In this document: piece after piece, positions 9,684 through 18,140 of the stretch | Position numbering within the stretch: the first letter of the stretch is position 1 | How the letters are laid out: each line of letters opens with the position of its first letter | Source of the DNA: Kaistella sp. 97-N-M2 | Lineage (GTDB): Bacteria > Bacteroidota > Bacteroidia > Flavobacteriales > Weeksellaceae | DNA: 64,000 bases | Assembly: GCF_021513235.1 (NCBI RefSeq) | Contig: NZ_CP090976.1 | Location: forward strand, 1,612,001-1,676,000 | Reading direction: 5' to 3' | Translations under genes and position numbers: made by a program | Notes under the pieces: model-generated | The model's database searches: none | What the model was told of the DNA's origin: nothing | What the model saw: the letters and a program-made list of their open reading frames with translations, nothing else

Positions 9684-10128
9684 CGTCAGTTCGAGTGATT
9701 TTGCGGAGCAAAATTGTATCGAGAACTTTTAAGACTGATATATTAAAAAACAGACAAGATGGAGCTTTCATACATCTATATTTTAAAATGTTCCGATGGT
9801 ACCTTTTACACGGGAGTAACAAGTGATCTGGAACAAAGGGTGCAGGAGCATCAGGGCGGAAAGCACGGTGATTCCTATACCGCCCAAAGATTGCCTGTCG
9901 AACTGGTCTATTTCTGTAGTTTTACGGATATTAATCTTGCCATTGAATTTGAAAAAAAGATCAAAAAATGGTCGCGGGCAAAGAAACTGGCGCTCATTGA
10001 AAGCCGGTATGACGATCTTCCGGCGCTCGCGAAAAAGGTTTTTAAAAAATGAGAAGTACGGTGCTGGGATTTTAGTGCGAAAATATATTTTAAAAACTTC
10101 TCGATACGCTGCGCTATTCGAAGTGATG
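9684..10128 (+). mobile_element. R2-GIY-YIG-R1 unit, copy 4
   Basis: R2 at 9684-9726, gene at 9759-10052, R1 at 10097-10128; the R1 here is slightly decayed, with TATTCG for TACTCG and GTGATG for GTGACG. The unit is 445 bp and its 5' linker is the same as in copy 3. Confidence 0.55.
9759..10052 (+). CDS. GIY-YIG nuclease family protein, copy 4 (mosaic of copies 2 and 3)
   Basis: A fourth 97-residue copy. The N-terminal half carries the I6/G14 variant of copy 3, while the C-terminal end carries ESRYDDLPALAKK exactly as in copy 2. This mosaic suggests recombination or gene conversion between units. All catalytic residues are present. Confidence 0.88.
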   Translation: MELSYIYILKCSDGTFYTGVTSDLEQRVQEHQGGKHGDSYTAQRLPVELVYFCSFTDINLAIEFEKKIKKWSRAKKLALIESRYDDLPALAKKVFKK

Positions 10129-10534
10129 AGGGGTTTAGATTTCTAGAATTGGTTAATTAATTAGACTTCGTCAGTTCGAGTGATTTTGCGGAGCAAAATT
10201 GTATCGAGAACTTTAAGTAAACGATACGTGATAACAGAACGGAATTCATTTATAAGAATTACATAAAAAAAAGATGTTTGATAAAGAACTTCTCGATAAG
10301 CTTCGCTACTCGAAGTGACGATGGTTTGAATGATTTGCTGAGGAGCACATAAAAAACTTCTCGATACGCTGCGCTACTCGAAGTGACGGAGTTACATTAA
10401 GCAGAATTGTATTAATTACACGCTTTCGTCAGTTCGAGTGATTTTGCGGAGCAAAATTGTATCGAGAACTTTAGCTAAACGATAAGTGTATACCAAACCG
10501 GAATTTAAATTTATACCATAATCTCAACCTTACT

Positions 10535-11008
10535 TTGGAACATAAATCCTATACTTTCCTCGAAATCAAACAAAAGATGGTGAACTACTGCGTTTATCAG
10601 GACCGCTGCCATAAAGAAGTGGAAGAGAAGATGCGCGATTATCTGATCATCCCCGAAGCAAAGGAAGAAATTCTGCTTTACCTGATGAAGGAGAATTATC
10701 TGAACGAAGAGCGTTTCACGCGGAGTTACATCCGCGGCAAGTTTTATATGAAATCCTGGGGACGCAATAAAATCCGCAACCATCTAAAATTTAAGGGTGT
10801 TTCCGACAAGTTAATTACCTCCTGTTTTGATGAGATTGAGGAGGAAGATTATGAAAAAACACTGCGCAAAATTTATGAGAATTACTATTCCAAACAAACC
10901 GCCGCAAAGCCGTATCAAAAAAAAGCAAAAACGGTGAATTATTTACTCGGAAGAGGATTTGAATATGATTTTATTAACCAAATTCTTAAAGACGGAGCGG
11001 CGGATTAA
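10535..11008 (+). CDS. recX: Regulatory protein RecX
   Basis: A 157-residue all-helical protein. Helical repeats with YLNEERFTRSYIRGKF and WGRNKIRNHLKFKGVSDKLI are typical RecX signatures; a third repeat near residues 125-150 ends in GFEYDFINQILK. RecX binds the RecA filament and restrains its activity. I start at the TTG at 10535 because the EHKSYTFLEIKQKMVNYC segment belongs to the flavobacterial family; the next ATG (10577) would remove part of it. A TACTTTGG box overlaps the TTG, so a later start cannot be excluded. It follows the palindrome array directly and is not adjacent to recA. Confidence 0.85.
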   Translation: MEHKSYTFLEIKQKMVNYCVYQDRCHKEVEEKMRDYLIIPEAKEEILLYLMKENYLNEERFTRSYIRGKFYMKSWGRNKIRNHLKFKGVSDKLITSCFDEIEEEDYEKTLRKIYENYYSKQTAAKPYQKKAKTVNYLLGRGFEYDFINQILKDGAAD

Positions 11009-11088
11009 AAAAAAATGAGAATTATTTGAATATTTTAATTAATTTGCACTCGTATTTTATAACTAATAGCCGATATCAATAACATGAT

Positions 11089-11730
11089 ATGAAGAAAATA
11101 ACTCTCATCATCGCTGTTTTCCTCATGGTCACAGCGACTGCACAGACTTTTAATTACGGGGTGACGGGGAATTTCCATAAAGGTTCCATAGTTGGGGTGC
11201 ACGATGTTTCCAAAGGTGCTTATGGTGGCGGAGTAGGGATTTTCGGACAATGGTCGCTCGTGGAAAATGATGTTTTCGATTCTGCATGGCTTTATCTAAT
11301 GCCGCAGCTGGAATACAGTATGCAGGGCGAGATTGCTAAGGCAGAGCAGGATAAGTTTGGTATACAGAAATTTCATCACGATTATATTGCCATGCAGGTG
11401 TATTTAAAATACTTTTTCCATCAGGGAAATATGAAGCGGGATCTCTATTTATTTGCCGGACCGCGCATCGAATATCTGGTCCACGAAAAGCGGGAGGTGG
11501 ATCCGGCTTACGATCTGGCATACTACCAATATAATGGCGACGACGAGGTAAATAAATTCGGCTACGGGATTTCATTTGGCGCGGGCTTAAAAGTGACGCA
11601 ACAATTTGAAGCATTTTTAAGATACGATCGCGGCTTCGGAACCGTTTATCCCAATAATGACCGCCGGAACACCTACAACAGGCTTTTAGCGCTGGGCATT
11701 AATTATTACTTTAACGAAAACTGGTGGTAG
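11089..11730 (+). CDS. Outer membrane beta-barrel protein
   Basis: A 213-residue protein with a clear signal peptide (MKKITLIIAVFLMVTATAQ). Amphipathic strands follow, with aromatic girdles and Gly/Asp turns, ending in LLALGINYYFNENWW, an outer-membrane insertion-type last strand with terminal aromatic residues. It belongs to the broad PorT-like/OmpW-like class of 8-stranded barrels. It lies 69 bp before the wza gene and may belong to the polysaccharide locus, but no specific role can be assigned. Confidence 0.75.
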   Translation: MKKITLIIAVFLMVTATAQTFNYGVTGNFHKGSIVGVHDVSKGAYGGGVGIFGQWSLVENDVFDSAWLYLMPQLEYSMQGEIAKAEQDKFGIQKFHHDYIAMQVYLKYFFHQGNMKRDLYLFAGPRIEYLVHEKREVDPAYDLAYYQYNGDDEVNKFGYGISFGAGLKVTQQFEAFLRYDRGFGTVYPNNDRRNTYNRLLALGINYYFNENWW

Positions 11731-11772
11731 GAGACGAAATAATGTAAAGATTATGGGTTCCGGAACTATCTT

Positions 11773-11780
11773 TATATTTG
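11773..11780 (+). promoter_or_regulatory. Candidate -7 box (TATATTTG) for the wza-wzc operon
   Basis: TATATTTG fits TAnnTTTG, 18 bp before the wza ATG, consistent with a separate promoter for the export genes. Confidence 0.45.
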
Positions 11781-11798
11781 TAATCTTAAAAATAAGAA

Positions 11799-12596
11799 AT
11801 GATGAAATACTTTTCGGTATTTTCTGTGATACTCACCCTACTTCTCCTGTTCTCCTGCAAGCCGAAGAAAAACATCGTTTATCTCTCCAACAATAATTTC
11901 GAACAGGAAGTCTCGCAGGCAAAATATTCAGGTCTTCATATTCAGGAGGGCGACAAGCTGCAAATTCAGGTCTCCGCATTCGAAGAAATCGCGGTGCGGC
12001 CTTTCAACCGGTCTACGATGACGGGAACGGGCGACGCGGCCTCAGGAAGTGGCACCGGAAGTTCCACGGCAGCAAACGAATATATTGTAACGTCGGAAGG
12101 AAATATTATCTTCCCGGTTTTAGGAGCGGTTTACTGCAAAGGCATGACGAAACAGCAACTCAAAGATGATCTGGAGAGCCGGCTAAAACGGTATATTACG
12201 GAACCCCTTGTTACCATTACGCTTTCCAATTTCAATTTCAGTGTTTTAGGAGAGGTTAAAAGTCCGGGGCAAAAAACGAGTCCTACCGAAAAATTAAATA
12301 TTTTCCAAGCCATCGCTTTATCCGGCGATCTAACATACGATGCGAACCGAACCAATATAAAATTGCTCCGAACCTCAGAGACCAGCGGAAAAGATGAGGT
12401 CGTTTCTTTGGACCTCTCCGAAGCTTCTATTGTGAACTCTCCCTATTATTATCTGCAGCAGAATGATATCCTTTATGTAGAACCAGATCGGAACAAACAG
12501 GTTTCTGTAAATAACGATTCGTCAACAGATAAATGGATCAAATATGGAGGCGTAGGACTTGGTTTGCTTACCCTGATCATTTCCTTAACCCGATAA
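11799..12596 (+). CDS. wza: Polysaccharide export lipoprotein (Wza-type)
   Basis: A 265-residue outer-membrane export protein. The signal sequence ends in the lipobox LLLFSC, so Cys21 or nearby is lipidated. A poly_export domain follows (LHIQEGDKLQIQVSAFEE to the YIVTSEGNIIFPVLG segment), then an SLBB domain (FSVLGEVKSPGQKT). A C-terminal hydrophobic helix (YGGVGLGLLTLIISL) replaces the Wza amphipathic barrel helix. Wza octamers form the outer-membrane channel for capsule or exopolysaccharide. The wzc start lies 8 bp after this stop. Confidence 0.9.
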   Translation: MMKYFSVFSVILTLLLLFSCKPKKNIVYLSNNNFEQEVSQAKYSGLHIQEGDKLQIQVSAFEEIAVRPFNRSTMTGTGDAASGSGTGSSTAANEYIVTSEGNIIFPVLGAVYCKGMTKQQLKDDLESRLKRYITEPLVTITLSNFNFSVLGEVKSPGQKTSPTEKLNIFQAIALSGDLTYDANRTNIKLLRTSETSGKDEVVSLDLSEASIVNSPYYYLQQNDILYVEPDRNKQVSVNNDSSTDKWIKYGGVGLGLLTLIISLTR

Positions 12597-12604
12597 CGAA
12601 GCAG

Positions 12605-14908
12605 ATGGAACTTTTAGAAAATTCGGTACCGGCGCAAAAGGCTAAGCCGCTCAATATTAAAAAGGAGATTGGCAAGTATTTACGGAAATGGCCGTGGTTT
12701 TTACTGAGCATCATTTTGTTTTATACCGCAGCGAAAATTTATTTGCGGTACGCACAACCGCAATTTTATTCAAAAACCTCTTTAAAACTTCAGGAATCAA
12801 AAGGAAAGTCTACGGCCCTCAGCGATTTAAAAAATCTGGGCATGGGCGTGAGTGGCGATAACGAACTACAGGGTGAAACTACGGTTATCGTCTCTAAACC
12901 GATTTTAGGAGCGGTGGTTAAAAATCTTGATTTGGATGTTACTTTTTTTAGTCTGGGAACCATTAAAGAAGTAGAACTTTATCAGGATTCGCCACTCAAG
13001 GGAAAAATCCTCCGCATTTATCAGCCGGACACTTTCTACAGTACCGCTTACACTTTAGAGCCGGTAGGTAAAAACTCTTACAAACTTTCCGGATTGAAGA
13101 AGCAATACCGCTTTGGCAGCCCCGCGGAACTGCCTTTTGGAACAGTTCAAATCGATGCGAAGCCTGGTGTTGTTTTAACTGCCCCTTTAAAAATAGTTTT
13201 TAGAAATCCGAAAAATGCGGTTGCCGCCTTAGAAGGTGGAATAACTGTCTCTCTGCCGGAGAACAAAGGGTTGCTCATGGAGTTATCAATGGTTGGACCT
13301 GTGCCGAAAAAATCGGAAGATATCCTTAACGAGCTTTCGAAACAGTACATCATCGACGGCGTAAAAGATAAAAACGAAGAAGCAAAAAATACGCAGGATT
13401 TCATTAATGAAAGACTGGCCATTATTACGGACGATCTTTCGGGTATTGAAGGAGAAAAGGAACAGTTCAAGCGTAAAAATCAAATTACAGATCTGGAAAC
13501 TCAGGCTGGCTTATCGGTGGGGAAAGCCGAGGAAAACACGAAGCAGATCTTAACGCAAACGATGCAGTTGGATTTAATTAATTCCGTTATTGCAGCAAGT
13601 TCGGGGAATCAGCTTTTGCCGACGGGATTGGGTTTACCTGCAGGTGCAGAAAGTACTATTTCAGAATACAATGAGTTAATGCTCACCCGAAACAGAGTCT
13701 TGAAGCAGGCCACGCCAGAAAATCCGGCGATGATCGAAATTAATAAGCAGATTGCCGCACTGAAAAACCTGGTGCGTCAGAATTTACTGGAATCCCGGGA
13801 GACGCTGCAACTCCAAATCGCTCAGGCTAAGGGGCAACTCAACCTTGCGAAGGGAAATATTGAGAAATATCCAACGCAGGAAAAAGTTTTCCGAAGTATC
13901 GACCGCCAACAGACTTTGAAGGAACAACTCTACCTGTACCTTTTACAAAAACGAGAAGAAAACGCCATCACGCTGGCGGTGACGGCGCCAAAGGCTAAAA
14001 TCGTCAATCCCGCTTTTACAACCGGTATTGTAAAGCCCAACTACAGCCAGATCATCTACGGGTCGCTTGCTGCAGGATTTCTGCTGCCGTTGCTGGTATT
14101 TATCGGCATCAACACTTTAGATACCAAAGTTCATACGAAGGAACATATCGCTTCCCGCCTCCCAGATGCTTCCGTAATCGCGGAAATTCCGGTTAATAAG
14201 GAGGAAAACGCGATGGTTCATCCGAACGATTTTTCGGTTTTTGCGGAATCGTTCCGGATTTTAGGATCTAATCTTAAATTTTTATTGCGGGCAAAAAATG
14301 TAGATAGAGGAGGAACGATCCTCGTAACGTCTTCGGTAAAAGGCGAGGGAAAAACGACGATTTCCATGAACGTCGCGCTGACCCTGGCCGGACAAAGCAA
14401 GGTTATTATTGTGGGTGCAGATATTCGGAATCCGCAGCTGCACCGTTTTATCCTGGGAAAAAACTTTGGACTCACGGATTTTTTGGTTTCCGATGATACC
14501 GTACCGGATGAATACATCGGCAGGTCCGGCATTAACGAAAATCTAGAGGTCATGTTCAGTGGACAGATCGCCCCCAATCCTAATGATTTGCTGGACATGC
14601 CTAAATTCAATCAAATGATCGCTTATCTTAAAAGAAAATATGATTATATTATTCTGGATTCTGCACCGGTAATGCTTGTCAGTGATACGCTGCATTTGGT
14701 GGAGATTTCCGACGTGGTGCTGTATGCTGTGAAATCTGATTTTACGGAGAAGGAGATGATCGACTTCGCCGCAGGATTCCGCAAGGAAAATATGATTAAA
14801 AATATGGCTTTTGTGCTGAACAGCGTCAAACCCGAAAACACGCGTTATGGCAAAAAATACGGCTACGGCTATTATTCCTATACGCACGACGAAAAACCGA
14901 AGTGGTGA
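12605..14908 (+). CDS. wzc: Polysaccharide co-polymerase and tyrosine autokinase (Wzc-type)
   Basis: A 767-residue BY-kinase from the ATG at 12605 (MELLENS). An ATG at 12533 in the same frame would overlap wza by 64 bp and adds non-family residues. Order: N-terminal helix WPWFLLSIILFYTAAKIYL, Wzz periplasmic domain, long coiled coil with a GNVR region, a second membrane helix IIYGSLAAGFLLPLLVFIG near 485, then the cytoplasmic kinase. The kinase has Walker A GEGKTT near 580, A' VIIVGADIRNPQLH and Walker B YIILDSAP near 680. The tail has a tyrosine cluster (RYGKKYGYGYYSYTH) for autophosphorylation. It controls chain length and export with Wza. Confidence 0.92.
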   Translation: MELLENSVPAQKAKPLNIKKEIGKYLRKWPWFLLSIILFYTAAKIYLRYAQPQFYSKTSLKLQESKGKSTALSDLKNLGMGVSGDNELQGETTVIVSKPILGAVVKNLDLDVTFFSLGTIKEVELYQDSPLKGKILRIYQPDTFYSTAYTLEPVGKNSYKLSGLKKQYRFGSPAELPFGTVQIDAKPGVVLTAPLKIVFRNPKNAVAALEGGITVSLPENKGLLMELSMVGPVPKKSEDILNELSKQYIIDGVKDKNEEAKNTQDFINERLAIITDDLSGIEGEKEQFKRKNQITDLETQAGLSVGKAEENTKQILTQTMQLDLINSVIAASSGNQLLPTGLGLPAGAESTISEYNELMLTRNRVLKQATPENPAMIEINKQIAALKNLVRQNLLESRETLQLQIAQAKGQLNLAKGNIEKYPTQEKVFRSIDRQQTLKEQLYLYLLQKREENAITLAVTAPKAKIVNPAFTTGIVKPNYSQIIYGSLAAGFLLPLLVFIGINTLDTKVHTKEHIASRLPDASVIAEIPVNKEENAMVHPNDFSVFAESFRILGSNLKFLLRAKNVDRGGTILVTSSVKGEGKTTISMNVALTLAGQSKVIIVGADIRNPQLHRFILGKNFGLTDFLVSDDTVPDEYIGRSGINENLEVMFSGQIAPNPNDLLDMPKFNQMIAYLKRKYDYIILDSAPVMLVSDTLHLVEISDVVLYAVKSDFTEKEMIDFAAGFRKENMIKNMAFVLNSVKPENTRYGKKYGYGYYSYTHDEKPKW

Positions 14909-14926
14909 AAAGATTTATTTAAGGTG

Positions 14927-15019
14927 AATCTGTGAATCTGTGAAGAAGTGAAGAAGTGAAGAAGTGAACCTGTAAACAAGTTCACGTTCACAATTTCACA
15001 AGTTCAAACCTTCACACCC
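14927..15019. repeat. GTGAA/TTCAC repeat block, left of four-helix-bundle gene
   Basis: Short direct repeats of GTGAA(GAA/TCT/CCT) switch to their inverted form TTCAC(AAG/GTT), so the block can fold on itself. The same vocabulary returns on the right side of the next gene. Confidence 0.75.
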
Positions 15020-15035
15020 AAAAAGAACTCAAAAC

Positions 15036-15386
15036 ATGAACAACCACAAAGATGTGCTGCTTTACCAAAAATCGCTTGACCTGGTTGAATATATTTACAG
15101 ACTCACTAAGGCGTTTCCGGCAGAAGAAAGATTTGGACTGACGAGTCAGCTGAGAAGAAGTGCAGTCTCTCTGCCGTCCAACATCGCTGAAGGAGCGGGC
15201 AGAAGAGGTAAGAAAGAGTTTATTCAGTTTTTATATATTGGACTTGGTTCCTTAAATGAAATGGAAACCCAGATTGAGATTTCGAGAAGGTTGGGGTATG
15301 TTTCTGATATCACTGCCTTTTCAGAATTGTTTTTGCACCTAAAAAGAATGCTCTTGAAATTAATTGAGAAATTAGATAGTGATTAG
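15036..15386 (+). CDS. Four helix bundle protein (23S rRNA-intervening-sequence protein type)
   Basis: A 116-residue helical protein with hallmarks of the IVP/S23-like family: LDLVEYIYRLTKAFPAEERFGLTSQLRRSAVSLPSNIAEG, then RRGKKEFIQFLYIGLGSLNEMETQIE. Relatives occur inside rRNA intervening sequences and as orphan genes in Bacteroidota; they form pentameric four-helix bundles and their role is unknown. The gene is the only one between two GTGAA/TTCAC blocks and interrupts the wzc-wzm export genes, which points to insertion of a gene-plus-repeat cassette rather than a role in polysaccharide export. Confidence 0.88.
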   Translation: MNNHKDVLLYQKSLDLVEYIYRLTKAFPAEERFGLTSQLRRSAVSLPSNIAEGAGRRGKKEFIQFLYIGLGSLNEMETQIEISRRLGYVSDITAFSELFLHLKRMLLKLIEKLDSD

Positions 15387-15390
15387 TATG

Positions 15391-15609
15391 TGAAAAGGTA
15401 AACAAGTGAACCTGAGAAGAAGTGAACAAGTGCATCTGTGAAGGAGTAAACAAGTGAATCTGTGAAGAAGTGAACCTGTAAACCAGTTCACGTTCACAAG
15501 TTCACAAGTTCACACGTTTACACCTTCACAAGTTCACACCTTCACAAGTTCACACCTTCACAAGTTCACAAGTTCACAAGTTCACACGTTCACAATTTCA
15601 CAATTTCAT
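15391..15609. repeat. GTGAA/TTCAC repeat block, right of four-helix-bundle gene
   Basis: About 220 bp. GTGAAC/GTGAAG units come first, then more than ten TTCACAAG/TTCACACC units, ending just before the wzm start. The two halves are reverse complements, so the block forms a long imperfect hairpin. Confidence 0.75.
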
Positions 15610-15619
15610 CAAAAAAACA

Positions 15620-16468
15620 ATGACAAACGAAAAGCAGCCAACATATTTTATAAACTCGAAGCAATCTGTTTTTTCCCTTAATTTAAAGGAGGTGTGGGCG
15701 TACCGCGATCTGCTTTTGATGTTGGTGAAAAAGGATTTCATCACGTTCTACAAGCAAACCGTTCTGGGGCCGCTTTGGTTTGTGGTGCAGCCTTTACTCA
15801 CGACGGCGATCTATATTATTTTATTCGGAAATATTGCGAAGCTGTCGACCGATGGTGTGCCGCAGGTGTTATTTTATCTGTCCGGCATCACGGTGTGGAA
15901 TTATTTCTCCGAAAGCCTGACGAAGACGTCGAACGTCTTTACGGCGAACGCCGGAATGTTTGGCAAGGTCTATTTCCCGCGCCTGATTATGCCGCTGTCG
16001 ATTGTCGCCTCGTCACTTATGAAGTTTGCCGTACAGTTTGGTATTTTTATTTTGGTGCTGCTGTATTACATCGTTTTTACGGAGGCCGTGCAGCCGAACT
16101 GGTGGATTCTGCTTACGCCCCTGCTGATCCTTCTCATGGCCATGTTTGCGTTGGGAATGGGCATGATTTTCTCGTCGCTGACGACGAAATATAAAGATCT
16201 CACGTTTCTTCTGACATTTGGAACGCAGCTGTTTATGTACGTTACGCCCGTGGTCTATCCTACATCTGCTTTGCCGGAAAAATTTCGGTTCCTTGTTTAT
16301 ATGAATCCTTTATCCTCCATATTTGAATGTTTCCGGTATGCTTTTTTAGGTTCGGGGAGTTTTGATCTGAGGAATATTTTATGGAGCGGAATTTTTATAA
16401 CGGTGATCCTTATCATCGGAACGGTTATCTTTAACAAGGTTGAAAAAAGTTTTATGGATACGGTTTAG
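15620..16468 (+). CDS. wzm: ABC transporter permease for polysaccharide export (Wzm)
   Basis: A 282-residue ABC-2 type permease. After a cytoplasmic amphipathic N-terminus (LNLKEVWAYRDLLLMLVKKDFITFYKQT) come about six membrane segments, starting at LGPLWFVVQPLLTTAIYIILFG. The VTPVVYPTSALPEKFR loop and MNPLSSIFECFR are family hallmarks. With Wzt it exports lipid-linked complete O-polysaccharide or capsule chains across the inner membrane. A 400-bp gap separates it from wzt; usually the two are adjacent. Confidence 0.92.
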   Translation: MTNEKQPTYFINSKQSVFSLNLKEVWAYRDLLLMLVKKDFITFYKQTVLGPLWFVVQPLLTTAIYIILFGNIAKLSTDGVPQVLFYLSGITVWNYFSESLTKTSNVFTANAGMFGKVYFPRLIMPLSIVASSLMKFAVQFGIFILVLLYYIVFTEAVQPNWWILLTPLLILLMAMFALGMGMIFSSLTTKYKDLTFLLTFGTQLFMYVTPVVYPTSALPEKFRFLVYMNPLSSIFECFRYAFLGSGSFDLRNILWSGIFITVILIIGTVIFNKVEKSFMDTV

Positions 16469-16868
16469 GAATGCGGTCATTTTTTGATTTATGCTTGATT
16501 ACGAGAAGACTTTGCCACTTATAAATTTTAGTAATAATAGGTACAAGAATAAATTATTGTATAATTATTTGAAGTACTTTAAACGACTTGGAGATTTCTG
16601 TGTGAGCAAAATTGAATTTCTTTAAAACATAATTTATTAAATTTGAACTCTATAACGATTTTGAGTGGCGGCAAATAAAGCAGTTCAATTTTTAAATTTA
16701 ACTTTCCGCCCGAGTTTGGCAATTTCTTAAATGAAAATTGATTTTAGCAAACCGACGAAGGAGGTTCGCCGATTCCAATAAGAATATAAAAAGAAGGCGG
16801 CAAAAAGATTCACGTTTTGAACTTGTGGATTTTTCTTTCAAGACAATAGATCCTGTGATAATAAAAAA
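16469..16868. other. AT-rich gap between wzm and wzt, no gene seen
   Basis: Four hundred bases with no convincing reading frame on either strand and no strong TAnnTTTG box. It may hold a remnant or a promoter for wzt, but nothing specific can be supported. Confidence 0.5.
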
Positions 16869-18140
16869 ATGAAGCAGAATACAGCCATTATCGCCCATAA
16901 TATTTCCAAGCAGTACCGGCTGGGTGAAGTCGGTACAGGAACCCTGTCCCATGACCTGAACCGGGCGTGGGCAAAACTGCGCGGCAGGGAAGATCCCTTT
17001 CTAAAGATTGGGGAGAGCAATGACCGCTCCACGAAAGGCGGGAGCGACTATGTGTGGTCTTTGAAAGACATTAATTTTGAGATCGAGAAAGGTGATGCCG
17101 TAGGCATTATCGGGCGCAACGGCGCAGGGAAGTCTACGCTGTTGAAGCTGTTAAGCCGCGTGACGAAACCTACAACGGGACATTTTGAAGTGCAGGGCAG
17201 GATCGCGTCATTGCTTGAAGTAGGAACGGGATTTAATCCGGAAATGACGGGCCGGGAAAACATCTTTCTGAATGGCGCTATTCTGGGCATGCGACGCCAG
17301 GAAATCAAAAGGAAGTTCGACGAAATTGTGGATTTTGCGGGGGTTGAACGCTATATCGATACGCCGGTGAAACGCTATTCTTCCGGCATGTATGTAAGGT
17401 TGGCTTTTGCTGTTGCCGCGCATCTGGAATCGGAGATTTTGATTGTAGATGAAGTTCTAGCCGTAGGCGATGCGGAGTTTCAGAAAAAATGTCTGGGAAA
17501 AATGGGCGATGTCTCCAAAGGCGAGGGCAGGACGGTTTTGTTTGTGAGTCATAATATGGCGAGTGTGGAGAATTTATGTGAAAAAGGTATATTATTGCAG
17601 AATGGCTATATTGCGAACCAGGGAGAAATCGGACTAATTACAAACAAATATTTGGAAGATTACCAGCCAGATATTAAGAAAGTATCGGAAATCATTAACC
17701 GAAATGGTACAGGAAAGGTAAAGTTTCAAAATGTTACAATTAAAGGCATCGATACAGAAGCAAGCCGTGTCGAAAGTTTGTCCGGGATGGAGGTAAATTT
17801 GAAATTTAATAAAGATATCAATTTTAGTAAAGATAATTATCGTATTGATGTCGGAATAAACAATAATCATGGAGTTCGGGTTGGGTGGTTATCATCCACA
17901 AACTGTTCCGTAAAGCAAATCCCATCCGGGACAGAAATAACATTTTATATTAATCAAAATCCACTATATCCAGGTGATTATAGCCTTACTCTTTATTTGG
18001 AGATAGACAAAGAAGTCAGCGACTGGCTAAAGGAAGTGGTTCCATTTACAGTGATTGAAAAAGACTACTATAACACAGGCCGTCTCACACCACCAAATCA
18101 AGGTAATATTCTGTTTAAATATGATATCAAAAGTTACTAA
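16869..18140 (+). CDS. wzt: ABC transporter ATP-binding protein with C-terminal substrate domain (Wzt)
   Basis: A 423-residue protein. The nucleotide-binding domain covers residues 1 to about 250: Walker A GRNGAGKST near 80, signature YSSGM near 172, Walker B ILIVDEVLAVGD near 190 and the switch His in VSHN near 226. The C-terminal 170 residues are beta-rich (VKFQNVTIKGID... through TGRLTPPNQG) and match a Wzt carbohydrate-binding domain, which in O9a/O8-type systems recognises the capped chain end. Base composition falls from GC-rich to AT-rich near 17,580, close to the domain border, so the C-terminus appears exchanged together with the downstream sugar genes. Confidence 0.9.
   Translation: MKQNTAIIAHNISKQYRLGEVGTGTLSHDLNRAWAKLRGREDPFLKIGESNDRSTKGGSDYVWSLKDINFEIEKGDAVGIIGRNGAGKSTLLKLLSRVTKPTTGHFEVQGRIASLLEVGTGFNPEMTGRENIFLNGAILGMRRQEIKRKFDEIVDFAGVERYIDTPVKRYSSGMYVRLAFAVAAHLESEILIVDEVLAVGDAEFQKKCLGKMGDVSKGEGRTVLFVSHNMASVENLCEKGILLQNGYIANQGEIGLITNKYLEDYQPDIKKVSEIINRNGTGKVKFQNVTIKGIDTEASRVESLSGMEVNLKFNKDINFSKDNYRIDVGINNNHGVRVGWLSSTNCSVKQIPSGTEITFYINQNPLYPGDYSLTLYLEIDKEVSDWLKEVVPFTVIEKDYYNTGRLTPPNQGNILFKYDIKSY

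Larger units (their letters stand above)
7095..10469. repeat. REP-like inverted palindrome array containing four GIY-YIG genes
   Basis: The array alternates two related motifs. R1 is about 32 bp (CTTCTCGATACGC...TACTCGAAGTGACG) and R2 is about 43 bp, in inverse orientation (CGTCAGTTCGAGTG...TGTATCGAGAAC). R2 has an internal hairpin, ATTTTGC-GGA-GCAAAAT. R1 begins near 7095, 7310, 7377, 7520, 7588, 8086, 8585, 8791, 9280, 9422, 9610, 10097, 10286 and 10355. R2 begins near 7169, 7450, 7663, 8160, 8671, 8867, 9353, 9499, 9684, 10168 and 10427. R1 and R2 are mostly paired head to head across 30-70 bp spacers that are themselves similar between copies. Apart from the four nuclease genes nothing here looks coding. 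Confidence 0.9.

Noticed and set aside
7056-10534. Classical IS element carrying the GIY-YIG genes
   Set aside because: No DDE or HUH transposase and no verified target duplications; the palindrome-nuclease unit is described on its own terms instead.
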